Assembly: GCA_005799825.1 (NCBI GenBank) | Contig: SYFT01000075.1 | Span: 1-36,280, forward strand | Reading direction: 5' to 3' | DNA: 36,280 nucleotides | Source of the DNA: Acidobacteriota bacterium | Lineage (GTDB): Bacteria > Acidobacteriota > Vicinamibacteria > Vicinamibacterales > SCN-69-37 | Part shown: positions 7,674 to 15,546 of the stretch, in pieces | How the letters are laid out: the number at the start of each line of letters is the position of its first letter | Position numbering within the stretch: the stretch's first letter is position 1 | Made by a program: the position numbers and the translations under genes | The notes under the pieces: model-generated | Databases searched by the model: none | The model's input: the letters and a program-made list of their open reading frames with translations, nothing else | What the model was told of the DNA's origin: nothing

Positions 7674-9025
7674 TTGTTGACGACGAAGCCGGCGTGCGCG
7701 CGTCGCTGGGCGGGATACTGCGCGACGAGGGCTACGTGGTGGATGCCGTCGACAGCGGCGAAGCGTGTCTGGAACAGGTCACGCGCCGGTCCTACGATTT
7801 GCTGCTGCTCGATATCTGGCTGCCGGGGCTGGATGGGCTCGAGACGCTGGCGCGCCTTCGGGAGCGTCACATCGAGGCGCAGGTGATCATGATCTCGGGG
7901 CATGGCAGCATCGAAAACGCGGTGCGGGCCACCAAGCTCGGGGCGTTTGATTTCATCGAAAAACCGCTCTTTCTTGAAAAGACCATGCTCGTGGTGCGCA
8001 ACGCCCTGCGCCAGCACCGCCTTGAAGAAGAGAATCGTGCGCTGCGCGCGCGCGTGGACCGTCAGTTCGTCATGGTGGGCGAGAGCGCCCTCATCCAGCA
8101 ACTGCGGGCCCAGATCGCAATGGCAGCGCCCACCAACAGCCGCGTGTTGATTTCCGGTGAAAACGGCACGGGCAAGGAACTGGTGGCGCGTCAGATCCAT
8201 GCGCTCAGCAATCGGCGGGCTGGTCCCTTCGTCGAGGTGAACTGCGCGGCCATCCCCGAAGAGCTCATTGAGTCTGAGTTGTTCGGACACATGAAAGGTG
8301 CGTTCACGGGGGCTGTCGCCAATCGACGCGGCAAGTTTGAGCTGGCCCACGGCGGAACGTTGTTCCTGGATGAAATTGCCGATATGAGCCTGAAGACGCA
8401 GGCTAAGGTGCTGCGCGCGCTGCAGGAGCAGGTCATCGAACCTGTCGGCGGGCAGAGCAGCGTGCGCGTGGATGTGCGCGTGATTGCCGCTACCAACAAA
8501 CACCTGGCTGAGGAAATCCGCGAGGGCCGATTCCGCGAGGACCTGTTTTTCCGCCTCAACGTCATCCCAATCTCGGTGCCACCACTCCGCGAGAGGGGCG
8601 ACGACGTGGTGCGGCTGGCGCGGCATTTTGTGTCGGAGCTGGCGCAGGAATACGGGCGGCGCGAGAAACAGTTGTCGCCCGAGGCCGCCGCGATGCTGCG
8701 CGCTTTCCGCTGGCCGGGCAATGTGCGCGAACTTCGGAACGTGGTGGAGCGCGTGCTGATCATGGCGCCTGGCAACACCATTGCCGAAACCGACCTTGGG
8801 TTTCTGGAGGTGGTGGCGCCCACGATGTTTCGCGACGCCTCGGGCGCGTCCATTGTGCGGCCCCTGCACGACGCCCGCGACGACTGGGAGCGCGACTACA
8901 TCCTAGCGACGCTCGAGGCGTGCGAGGGCAACATCTCAAAGACGGCCGAAATGCTTGATGTGGAACGTTCGAATCTTTACAAGAAGATGCGATCGCTAGG
9001 CATTGGACCGGCGCGAGAGAACTGA
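7658..9025 (+). CDS. NtrX-like sigma-54-dependent response regulator
   Basis: A 455-residue activator. It has a receiver domain (1-120) with acidic Asp8/Asp9 and the phospho-acceptor Asp52 in LLLLDIWLPGLDG, a sigma-54 interaction AAA+ domain (about 138-365) with Walker A GENGTGKE (167-174), the intact GAFTGA loop (214-219) that contacts RpoN and Walker B GGTLFLDEI (232-240), and a Fis-type HTH at the end (NISKTAEMLDVERSNLYKKM). It should open sigma-54 promoters when phosphorylated by the NtrY-like kinase. The ATG lies 16 nt inside ntrY, so the pair is translationally coupled. Last gene before a convergent gap that holds two short hairpins. Confidence 0.95.
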   Translation: MAAILIVDDEAGVRASLGGILRDEGYVVDAVDSGEACLEQVTRRSYDLLLLDIWLPGLDGLETLARLRERHIEAQVIMISGHGSIENAVRATKLGAFDFIEKPLFLEKTMLVVRNALRQHRLEEENRALRARVDRQFVMVGESALIQQLRAQIAMAAPTNSRVLISGENGTGKELVARQIHALSNRRAGPFVEVNCAAIPEELIESELFGHMKGAFTGAVANRRGKFELAHGGTLFLDEIADMSLKTQAKVLRALQEQVIEPVGGQSSVRVDVRVIAATNKHLAEEIREGRFREDLFFRLNVIPISVPPLRERGDDVVRLARHFVSELAQEYGRREKQLSPEAAAMLRAFRWPGNVRELRNVVERVLIMAPGNTIAETDLGFLEVVAPTMFRDASGASIVRPLHDARDDWERDYILATLEACEGNISKTAEMLDVERSNLYKKMRSLGIGPAREN

Positions 9026-9030
9026 GCCTC

Positions 9031-9048
9031 GCGCTTGAGAACCAGCGC
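9031..9048 (+). repeat. Short hairpin with 8-nt TGAG loop, copy 1
   Basis: GCGCT TGAGAACC AGCGC: a 5-bp stem around an 8-nt loop beginning TGAG. It is in the 70-nt gap between the convergent ntrX and formimidoyltransferase genes. It may help transcription termination from either side, but there is no U-tract, so a REP-like repeat is as likely. Confidence 0.5.
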
Positions 9049-9066
9049 AAGCCACGTACAGCACTT

Positions 9067-9086
9067 CGGCCTTGAGGAACAGGCCG
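9067..9086 (+). repeat. Short hairpin with 8-nt TGAG loop, copy 2
   Basis: CGGCCT TGAGGAAC AGGCCG: a perfect 6-bp stem with an 8-nt loop, 18 nt after copy 1. The sequence GGCCTTGAGGA-CAGGCCG recurs at 32270-32288 with one change and in opposite orientation at 24482-24501. Confidence 0.65.
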
Positions 9087-9095
9087 CGGAACCTC

Positions 9096-9989
9096 TCAGT
9101 CGTCCGCTAGGGCATTCTCGAGCACTTGTTTGTCCGAAAAATCGCTCACTTGCAGGAACCACGCGGCTGATTGGGTGAGGGCGGCGGCGGGGATGAGGCC
9201 GATGATTTCGCTCTCGAGCACCGGGACGCCGTAGCGTTCGGCCTCGCGCTTTACGCACTCGAACACCCGGTAGATCGGTGTCTTTTCGAAGTTGGTCAGG
9301 TTCATCGAGACCTGCACGATGCCGCGGTCTTCAAGCGCCAGACCCATGGCCTTGACATGGCGGAAGCCGCCGGTGCTGTGCCTGACGGCTGCGGCGACCT
9401 TCTTCGCGACATCGAGCCTGTTGGTGGCGAGATTGATGTTGTAGGCGATCAGGGGCATCCGCGCACCCACGATGGACGCGCCGGCGGACGGGTGTGCGGT
9501 GGCCGGACCAAAATCGGGCGCCCACTCGGGCTTGACGATCTTGTCAGCCAACCCTTCGAACTCGCCGCGGCGCGCGTCTTCAAGATTCCGGCGGCCCGGG
9601 GCCGTCGCGGCTTCCTCGTAGAGGTAGATCGGCAGCTGATGGCGTGCTGAAGCCGCTGCAGCCACCTCACGCGCCAGCGCGACGCAGTCGGCCATCGTGG
9701 CGTCTTTGATCGGGACAAACGGCACCACGTCCACGGCCCCCATCCGGGGATGCTCACCCTTGTGGGTGCGCAGGTCGATGGCGGCGAGGGCGGCGTCAAA
9801 CAGCGCCAGGGCGCCGTCGCGCACCTGCGCCGGCGTGCCGGCAAATGAAAAGACGGTGCGATGGTGGACCGCGTCGGGCTTAACGTCGAGCAACCGCGCG
9901 CCGGTGGCAGTAATGGCCCGGCTGCACGCATCGAGCACGTCCTGGCGGCGGCCCTCACTGATATTGGGGATACATTCGATTAGTGACAT
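9096..9989 (-). CDS. ftcD: Glutamate formimidoyltransferase
   Basis: 297 residues from the ATG at 9989 (MSLIECIPNISEG); an upstream in-frame ATG at 10025 would add residues that do not look like the family. It transfers the formimidoyl group of formiminoglutamate to tetrahydrofolate, the last step of one histidine degradation route. Visible signatures are NISEGRR at the start, HHRTVFSFAGTP, DLRTHKGEHPRMGAVDVVPF, HPSAGASIVGARMPLIAYNI and VQVSMNLTNFEKTPIY. The protein ends after the transferase part, so no cyclodeaminase (FTCD C-terminal) domain is fused; that activity would be a separate gene if present. No hut genes are adjacent. No Shine-Dalgarno is evident. Confidence 0.93.
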   Translation of the reverse strand: MSLIECIPNISEGRRQDVLDACSRAITATGARLLDVKPDAVHHRTVFSFAGTPAQVRDGALALFDAALAAIDLRTHKGEHPRMGAVDVVPFVPIKDATMADCVALAREVAAAASARHQLPIYLYEEAATAPGRRNLEDARRGEFEGLADKIVKPEWAPDFGPATAHPSAGASIVGARMPLIAYNINLATNRLDVAKKVAAAVRHSTGGFRHVKAMGLALEDRGIVQVSMNLTNFEKTPIYRVFECVKREAERYGVPVLESEIIGLIPAAALTQSAAWFLQVSDFSDKQVLENALADD

Positions 9990-10006
9990 GGTCGTCAGTT
10001 CTACCA

Positions 10007-10041
10007 CATTGGCCCATTGCCTCACTGCCTCATTGGCCCAT
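10007..10041. repeat. CATTGG-type short direct repeats in intergenic gap
   Basis: CATTGGCCCAT occurs at 10007-10017 and again at 10031-10041 (24-nt period), with related CATTGCC/CACTGCC units between. The small gap at 33538-33566 contains similar units on the other strand (CATTGCC, GATTAGCCCATTG). Looks like a low-copy dispersed intergenic repeat. Confidence 0.5.
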
Positions 10042-10055
10042 GTTCACTGGGGGAC

Positions 10056-10084
10056 TTGTACTTCTGATCGAGGCTCGCTATAAT
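10056..10084 (+). promoter_or_regulatory. Predicted promoter of the TPR-to-ribBA gene run
   Basis: A perfect TATAAT at 10079-10084 with TTGTAC (10056-10061, half matching TTGACA) 17 nt upstream. The TTG start of the next gene at 10101 follows 16 nt later, giving a leader of roughly 10 nt. This is the only obvious promoter before an 8.4-kb run of overlapping genes. Confidence 0.6.
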
Positions 10085-10100
10085 CCGCCTCGGTATCGAA

Positions 10101-10898
10101 TTGACCGAACAGAATCGTCTCGCAAATACCGGTGATGCGCCTGGCGCAGGGCCCGATAGCCGCGTGGATGACCTATTGGTAGAGGGCCTGGACAAGTACT
10201 TCCGGGGTCAGTATGCAGACGCCGTTCACATCTGGACCCGCGTATTGTTCCTCGATCGCAGCCACGCCAGCGCACGCGGCTACATCGACCGAGCTCGTAG
10301 CGCCATCGTGGAGCGTGAGCGGCGCGCGGAAGAGTCCCTGTCGCACGTGGGCGCGTTGCTCGATCAGGGGCGCACCAATGAAGCCCGGGCGCAGCTGCAC
10401 CAGGCGACTAGTGTTCTTGGGGAAGACGAGCGGACGGCAGCCTTGCGGCTTGGCCTCGAACGGCTGGAGCGCGCTTTCGGCGGTCCTCCACGCATTCGCG
10501 TCGTCGCAGACCCGATGGTCGTCAGTTGGAACGCGTGGCTGTCCACGCGAGTGACCGTTAGGGCCTGGCTCGCCGCCGCCGCCGTTGTGGTGGTCACGGT
10601 CGTCTTGTTCAGCATCAATGTGCCGGGGCTGGGATGGGATGTGGGGCCGGCGGCCGTCATTCCGTTGCCCACCCTGGCTGCCGCGTCGGTCACGGTGCCG
10701 AGCCACGCCGAAGTGGCGCTGGTCCGGGCGCGCACGCTGTACTCAAGGGGCCGCCTGGCCGAGGCCCTTCAGGTATTGGACCGCATCGAGCCTGAACAGA
10801 TCTTCCGAGATGAGACCGATAGGTTGCGTATCGACATTCAGCGCCTGCTGCTGGCGGCAGCGGGCGAGAGGCGTGGGCCTCTAGAAGGACCGCGATGA
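10101..10898 (+). CDS. TPR-like protein with one membrane helix
   Basis: 265 residues, starting with TTG at 10101 (GTG at 10164 is an alternative that would remove a disordered-looking 21 residues). A TPR-like helical pair, GLDKYFRGQYADAVHIWTRVLFLDRSHASARGYIDRAR, occupies about residues 29-70, and a second coiled helical region follows to about 128. One hydrophobic helix (AWLAAAAVVVVTVVLFSINV, about 154-174) divides the protein, and a second TPR-like unit (VRARTLYSRGRLAEALQVLDRI) lies near 208-229 on the far side. This suggests a scaffold protein with helical repeats on both sides of the membrane. No enzyme motif, function unknown. ATGA overlap with the next gene. Confidence 0.72.
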   Translation: MTEQNRLANTGDAPGAGPDSRVDDLLVEGLDKYFRGQYADAVHIWTRVLFLDRSHASARGYIDRARSAIVERERRAEESLSHVGALLDQGRTNEARAQLHQATSVLGEDERTAALRLGLERLERAFGGPPRIRVVADPMVVSWNAWLSTRVTVRAWLAAAAVVVVTVVLFSINVPGLGWDVGPAAVIPLPTLAAASVTVPSHAEVALVRARTLYSRGRLAEALQVLDRIEPEQIFRDETDRLRIDIQRLLLAAAGERRGPLEGPR

Positions 10899-11866
10899 GA
10901 TGCACCAAGTGCCATTATCTGAGCTTTGACCCCGAACCCCGGTGTCGCAATTGCGGGCACGACCTCTCGATGGACGAAAACGAGCAGCTCAGCTGGGCCG
11001 AGACGACCTTGCGGGGCCGAGGGCCGGCCACGTCGCCCACCGCGTCGCGCTCCCCGTCCAGGGCAATGGCCGCCACGGCGGTGATGGCTACGCCTTCTCC
11101 GTCCACAGCCGCAGGCGCGACCGCAGAACTTCCCCTATTCATGAGGAGCATGGCTGAATCAGCCGCTGCCGATATTGACGAAGACGACGAGCTCATGTCG
11201 CTGGTGAAGGTGCCAGCGCGTCCGCGCGTGCCTGTGGCCGTGCGGCGCGCGACGCCCGATTCGGCCCGACTTCGCGCGAAATACGGCATGCCACCTCTGC
11301 CCGAACCCAACCTGCTCGACCAGGTCGAACTCCGCGCCGAGGTTCCACTGCCCATGCTGGCGCCGATGCAGTGGACTCGTGAGCCGGCTCTCGATCGTGC
11401 GCCCGCGCCTTCAGCCGGAGCCTCGGTTGGCGACGAAAACCAGACGTCCGTCGGGGCCATGACGCGGTTGGCCGCAGTGGCCATTGACGCCACGCTGCTT
11501 CTTGGCATTGCCGGCGTGGTCGTGTATCTCACCCTGCAACTGACAGGCTTGACCGTTGACGACTACCGACTCCTGCCGATGGCCCCCATGGCCGGGATGT
11601 TCGGGCTGCTTGCTGTCGGGTATCTCGTCCTCTTTACTGCCGCTGGCGGTCAGACGCTAGGGAAGATGGTGATGCACATCCGGGTTGTCTCCTCACCGGA
11701 GGAGTCGTCCCTGGGCAAGAGCCTGACGATGTCACAGGCCGCCGTTCGGTCGTTGGCAGCATTGCCTTCGGTGCTGACCCTGGGCGTCGGTCTTGTCCCG
11801 GCGCTGCTTGGTGCCGGTGCGGCCGTTCACGATCGTCTGGCGCACACTCGGGTGGTGCATTTGTGA
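10895..11866 (+). CDS. RDD-family membrane protein with N-terminal zinc ribbon
   Basis: 323 residues. The N-terminus is a zinc-ribbon-like MRCTKCHYLSFDPEPRCRNC (Cys3, Cys6, Cys17, Cys20), followed by a long Ala/Pro/Ser-rich linker (about 40-185), and then an RDD domain with three hydrophobic helices starting at MTRLAAVAIDATLLLGIAG (Arg and Asp of the RDD motif visible) and including FTAAGGQTLGKMVMHIRVV, the usual second RDD signature. RDD proteins are poorly understood; some act as transporters or ion antiporters. The fused zinc ribbon suggests a regulatory or interaction head. It overlaps both neighbours by 4 nt, so it belongs to the same transcript as pgpA. Confidence 0.83.
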   Translation: MRCTKCHYLSFDPEPRCRNCGHDLSMDENEQLSWAETTLRGRGPATSPTASRSPSRAMAATAVMATPSPSTAAGATAELPLFMRSMAESAAADIDEDDELMSLVKVPARPRVPVAVRRATPDSARLRAKYGMPPLPEPNLLDQVELRAEVPLPMLAPMQWTREPALDRAPAPSAGASVGDENQTSVGAMTRLAAVAIDATLLLGIAGVVVYLTLQLTGLTVDDYRLLPMAPMAGMFGLLAVGYLVLFTAAGGQTLGKMVMHIRVVSSPEESSLGKSLTMSQAAVRSLAALPSVLTLGVGLVPALLGAGAAVHDRLAHTRVVHL

Positions 11867-12321
11867 AACAGCTCGGCATTGGCATCGCCACGGTGGGTGG
11901 TGTGGGCTTCTTTCCCGTGGCCCCAGGCACTGTCGGGTCGGCCGTGGGTGTCGTCATCTACCTGTTGACCCGCGGCTGGACGCCGATGGCGCAGTTCGCG
12001 GTGCTCGCGGGAATCACCATCGTGGGAATCTGGGCGGCCAGCGTCGCCGAGGTGGCGCTCAAGCGAGAAGACCCCGGGCCGGTCGTGATCGATGAAGTGG
12101 CCGGTCAACTCCTGACTCTCTTCCTAACCGGCGTCGCCTGGAAAGGCGCCATTGTCGGCTTCCTGATCTTCCGCGTGCTCGACATCATCAAGCCGCCCCC
12201 GGCCCGCCAGTTCGAACGCCTGCATGGTGGCCTCGGGATCATGGCCGATGACCTGATGGCCGGCCTCTACGGCCTGGGCCTGATGATACTGCTGGTGCGC
12301 TACTGGCCGGGCGCGTGGTAA
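11863..12321 (+). CDS. pgpA: Phosphatidylglycerophosphatase A
   Basis: 152 residues, GTG start overlapping the RDD gene stop (GTGA). PgpA dephosphorylates phosphatidylglycerol phosphate to phosphatidylglycerol at the inner membrane. Visible signatures are GVGFFPVAPGTVGSAVG near the start, the acidic DPGPVVIDEVAGQLLTL motif (about 70-86) and FRVLDIIKPPPARQFERL with the closing HGGLGIMADDLMAGLYG, together with several hydrophobic helices. Length fits the family (about 150-170). The downstream cinA gene begins 7 nt inside it. Confidence 0.96.
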   Translation: MKQLGIGIATVGGVGFFPVAPGTVGSAVGVVIYLLTRGWTPMAQFAVLAGITIVGIWAASVAEVALKREDPGPVVIDEVAGQLLTLFLTGVAWKGAIVGFLIFRVLDIIKPPPARQFERLHGGLGIMADDLMAGLYGLGLMILLVRYWPGAW

Positions 12322-13595
12322 CACGGCCGCTGCGGTTCGCCGAGATTGTGGCGGTCGGCTCCGAACTCCTCACGCCGTTCCGTTCCGACACAAATTCCCT
12401 CTACCTCACCGCGCGCCTCAACGAACTGGGACTCGACGTGCGGGGCAAGTCCGTGGTCCCCGATGATCGCGCGACCGTGGCTGCGGCCGTGCGTGCAGCA
12501 CTCGCGCGCGCCGACGTGGTGGTGACCACCGGAGGCCTTGGCCCCACAGACGACGATGTGACGCGGGAAGCGGTGGCAGACGTCGCCGGTGTGGCGTTTG
12601 AAGAAGCCCCAGCGCTGCTGGCGGCAATTGAAGCGCGATTTGCCCGTCGCGGCATCCGGATGCCGTCCATTAACGCCCGCCAGGCCCAGGTACCACAGGG
12701 CGCGGTCGCACTCGACAATCCGAACGGCACCGCCCCGGGCCTGTGGTTGAGGATTGGCGAGCAGATTCTGATCGCTCTGCCGGGCCCACCGCGCGAACTC
12801 AAACCCATGCTCGAGGTCAGCGTGCTGCCTCGGCTTCGCGACCTGTGCGCCGGTGCAGTGCTGCGACGCCGCACGGTGAAAACCACGGGCCGCAGTGAAT
12901 CGCATGTGGAGGAAGTCGCGCAACCGATTTATACGACGTGGCTGCAGTCTGACCCCGTGATCAGCACCACAATCCTGGCGGCGCCTGGCCAGGTGGAATT
13001 GCATTTGTCGGCGCAGGGCGCAGACGCCGCGGGCCTCGACCGCGCGCTTGATGCCGCGGTGCAGAAGCTGGAAGCGGCGTTGGCCCCGGCCGTCTTCAGC
13101 GTGGATGGCCGCACACTTGAGGAAGTAGTGGGTACTCTGCTCTTGGAACGGGGCTTCACGTTGTCTGCGGCCGAGTCCTGCACTGCGGGCCTTTTCCTAG
13201 GCGCATTGACCCATGTGTCCGGCAGTTCAGCCTGGATCACCGGTGGAGTAGTGGCTTACGCCAATCACGTGAAAGTGCAGGCGCTTGATGTGCCGGCCGC
13301 ACTCATTGCAGCCCACGGTGCGGTCAGCGAACCCGTTGCACAGGCGATGGCAGCCGGCGTGCGTCGTCGTCTCAAGACAGACCTGGGCGTTGGCATTACG
13401 GGAATCGCAGGCCCGACCGGGGGCGCCGAGGCGAAGCCCGTTGGGACTGTGGTCCTGGCCGTATCGAGCCCGGGCGATCGGAACGTCGTACAGACTATCC
13501 GTCTTGCGGGCGACCGCGCGACGGTTCGGCGGATGGCGGTTCAGGCCGCGCTGGACCTGATTCGACGCGTCCTGACCGACGCCGACTACAATTAA
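12315..13595 (+). CDS. cinA: CinA: nicotinamide-nucleotide amidohydrolase / MoCF-domain protein
   Basis: 426 residues with the two CinA domains. The N-terminal molybdopterin-binding-like (COG1058) domain starts AEIVAVGSELL and has VVVTTGGLGPTDDDVTREAV (about 72-91) and PNGTAPGLWL; it is associated with ADP-ribose pyrophosphatase activity in some members. The C-terminal PncC domain (about 270-420) has LSAAESCTAGLFLGALTHV with the catalytic Ser-Cys region and GVGITGIAGPTGGAEAKPVGTV; it deamidates nicotinamide mononucleotide in NAD recycling. GTG start, 7-nt overlap with pgpA. recA, often next to cinA, is not here; gpsA follows 6 nt later. Confidence 0.95.
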   Translation: MVTRPLRFAEIVAVGSELLTPFRSDTNSLYLTARLNELGLDVRGKSVVPDDRATVAAAVRAALARADVVVTTGGLGPTDDDVTREAVADVAGVAFEEAPALLAAIEARFARRGIRMPSINARQAQVPQGAVALDNPNGTAPGLWLRIGEQILIALPGPPRELKPMLEVSVLPRLRDLCAGAVLRRRTVKTTGRSESHVEEVAQPIYTTWLQSDPVISTTILAAPGQVELHLSAQGADAAGLDRALDAAVQKLEAALAPAVFSVDGRTLEEVVGTLLLERGFTLSAAESCTAGLFLGALTHVSGSSAWITGGVVAYANHVKVQALDVPAALIAAHGAVSEPVAQAMAAGVRRRLKTDLGVGITGIAGPTGGAEAKPVGTVVLAVSSPGDRNVVQTIRLAGDRATVRRMAVQAALDLIRRVLTDADYN

Positions 13596-13601
13596 GGACG
13601 T

Positions 13602-14609
13602 ATGTCGACCGCGGTACTCGGTGCCGGCAGTTGGGGCACTGCCCTTGCCATTCATTTGGGAAGTATGGGCCACGATGTGGCACTGTGGGGTCGCGACCAT
13701 GACTTGTTGGGCGCGATGGCGGAACGCCGTGCGAACCCCACCTACCTTCCAGACGTCACGTTTCCCACCCAACTGCGGCCCACTTCGTCGCTGACCTCGG
13801 CCCTTGCGGGCGCAGGTCACGTGGTCGTGGCTGTGCCGTCGCACGGCCTTCGGGCAGTGGTGCGAAGCGCCGTGCCCTACCTGGCGCCGGGCGTGATCCT
13901 GGTGAGTGCGACCAAAGGCCTCGAGGCTGATTCCCATGACAGGATGTCGGAGGTGCTCACGGAGGAGACCGGCGGGCGGAATCCCGTCGTGGTGCTGTCG
14001 GGACCAAGCTTCGCGGCCGAGGTGGCGCAGCGCTTGCCAACAGCGCTTGTGGCCGCCTCAACCGACGCCGTGGCACTCGCCTCGGTTCAGGAAGAGTTCC
14101 GCGGGCCGGTGTTCCGCCTCTACGCGTCCACCGACGTCGTGGGTGTCGAGATCGGCGCGGCGCTCAAGAACATCATCGCCATTGCTGCGGGTGTGGTGGA
14201 GTCGCTGGGGCTTGGCCACAATGCGATGGCGGCGCTCATCACTCGCGGACTGGCCGAAATCGCCCGGCTCTCGTTCGCGATGGGTGGGCAGCGCGAGACC
14301 CCCTCAGGTCTGAGCGGACTGGGAGATCTGGTGCTGACGTGCACGGGTTCGCTGAGTCGCAATCGGCATGTCGGCGTGGAACTGGGCCGTGGGCGATCAC
14401 TCGACGACATTCTGGCGGGCATGCGAATGGTGGCCGAAGGCGTGCGCACCACACCCGCCGCGCTCGCGTTGGGCGAACGGCACGGCGTGGAGCTTCCGAT
14501 CGCCGCGCAGATGGCCGAGGTTCTGGCGGGACGCAAGACGCCTCGCGCAGCCGCGGGCGATTTAATGTTGCGGCCCCAGCGATGCGAGCAGGAAATCGGG
14601 AAGACGTGA
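13602..14609 (+). CDS. gpsA: Glycerol-3-phosphate dehydrogenase [NAD(P)+]
   Basis: 335 residues. GpsA makes sn-glycerol 3-phosphate for phospholipid synthesis in the cytoplasm. The N-terminal Rossmann motif is VLGAGSWGTALA (residues 5-16); also visible are AVPSHGLRAVV, VSATKGLE, VLSGPSFAAEVA, the active-site lysine segment GVEIGAALKNIIAIAAGV, and LSGLGDLVLTCTGSLSRN. An AAGGA-like ribosome site lies just before the ATG. Its stop overlaps the ftsY start (TGATG), and with pgpA two genes upstream, both enzymes serve phosphatidylglycerol synthesis. Confidence 0.97.
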   Translation: MSTAVLGAGSWGTALAIHLGSMGHDVALWGRDHDLLGAMAERRANPTYLPDVTFPTQLRPTSSLTSALAGAGHVVVAVPSHGLRAVVRSAVPYLAPGVILVSATKGLEADSHDRMSEVLTEETGGRNPVVVLSGPSFAAEVAQRLPTALVAASTDAVALASVQEEFRGPVFRLYASTDVVGVEIGAALKNIIAIAAGVVESLGLGHNAMAALITRGLAEIARLSFAMGGQRETPSGLSGLGDLVLTCTGSLSRNRHVGVELGRGRSLDDILAGMRMVAEGVRTTPAALALGERHGVELPIAAQMAEVLAGRKTPRAAAGDLMLRPQRCEQEIGKT

Positions 14610-15541
14610 TGGCGCTCTTCGATCGGTTTCGCGCCGGGCTTGCGCGCACCGCAAAACAGATTCGCGACCGGCTTGCTGACGCCGCGCCGCCATCGCTCTC
14701 AACGAACCGCCCTTTCTCACCAGGAGGCCGGCCTGCGCTGGCGCTCGATACCCTTGAGGCCGTTGAAGAAGCACTGGTCGCGGCCGATGTCGGCCTGCCG
14801 GCGACCGAGCGCATCGTGGAAGCCGTCGGCCAGGACCGGGTGGGTTCAATCAGCGCGCGGGTCGGACGGGAAGTGCGCCGTATTCTCAGCGAGACCGCGG
14901 CGCCCCAGCCGATCGTTTCAACTCCTCACGTCATCCTGATCGTCGGCGTCAACGGCACTGGCAAGACAACAACCGTCGGCAAGTTGGCCAATCTGTATCG
15001 GACAGCCGGCCGGTCGGTGCTCGTGTGCGCGGCAGACACATTTCGCGCCGCTGCCGTCGAGCAACTCGCCGTGTGGACCGAACGCGCGGGTGTTGATCTG
15101 GTACGCGCCAAGACGGGATCCGATCCGGCGGCCATCACGTTCGACGCCGTGACTGCGGCCAAGGCCCGCGGCCGCGACGTTGTGTTGGTGGATACGGCAG
15201 GGCGGCTGCACACGCGCGCCAACCTGATGGCCGAACTCGACAAAATTCGCCGCGTCGTCTCGCGTGAGGTGCCGGGCGCGCCGCACGAAGTGTTGCTCGT
15301 TCTTGACGCCACGGTGGGGCAGAACGGTTTGGTGCAGGCCCGTGAGTTCCAGCAGGCCAGCGGCGCCAACGGTATTGTGCTGACCAAACTTGACGGCACC
15401 GCCAAGGGCGGTGTGGTGGTGGCCATTGCGCACGATCTGAAACTGCCCATTTGTTACATAGGCGTGGGTGAGGGGATAGACGACTTCCTGCCCTTCGACG
15501 CCGGAGCGTACGTGAACGCGCTCTTCTCAGAAACGCAGTAG
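14609..15541 (+). CDS. ftsY: Signal recognition particle receptor FtsY
   Basis: 310 residues from the ATG at 14609 (MALFDRFRAGLARTAKQI); the open frame extends further upstream inside gpsA but lacks family character. It is an SRP receptor GTPase that docks ribosome-SRP complexes at the membrane. N domain about 1-95, G domain with P-loop GVNGTGKTTTVGKLA (113-127), DTFRAAAVEQL, DTAGRLH and TKLDGTAKGG, ending GVGEGIDDFLPFDAGAYV. The acidic A domain of enterobacterial FtsY is missing, as in many other bacteria; the short N-terminal amphipathic stretch probably contacts lipid. Its partner Ffh is encoded 4.1 kb downstream. Confidence 0.97.
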   Translation: MALFDRFRAGLARTAKQIRDRLADAAPPSLSTNRPFSPGGRPALALDTLEAVEEALVAADVGLPATERIVEAVGQDRVGSISARVGREVRRILSETAAPQPIVSTPHVILIVGVNGTGKTTTVGKLANLYRTAGRSVLVCAADTFRAAAVEQLAVWTERAGVDLVRAKTGSDPAAITFDAVTAAKARGRDVVLVDTAGRLHTRANLMAELDKIRRVVSREVPGAPHEVLLVLDATVGQNGLVQAREFQQASGANGIVLTKLDGTAKGGVVVAIAHDLKLPICYIGVGEGIDDFLPFDAGAYVNALFSETQ

Positions 15542-15546
15542 CGCCA

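Noticed and set aside
7514-8869. 451-codon open frame antisense to the ntrX-like gene
   Set aside because: It mirrors the codon structure of a clear response regulator on the other strand and has no family motif; long antisense frames are common at this GC content.
9026-9095. Classical intrinsic terminator after ntrX
   Set aside because: Hairpins are present but none is followed by a T-run on either strand, so they are listed as repeats and not as terminators.
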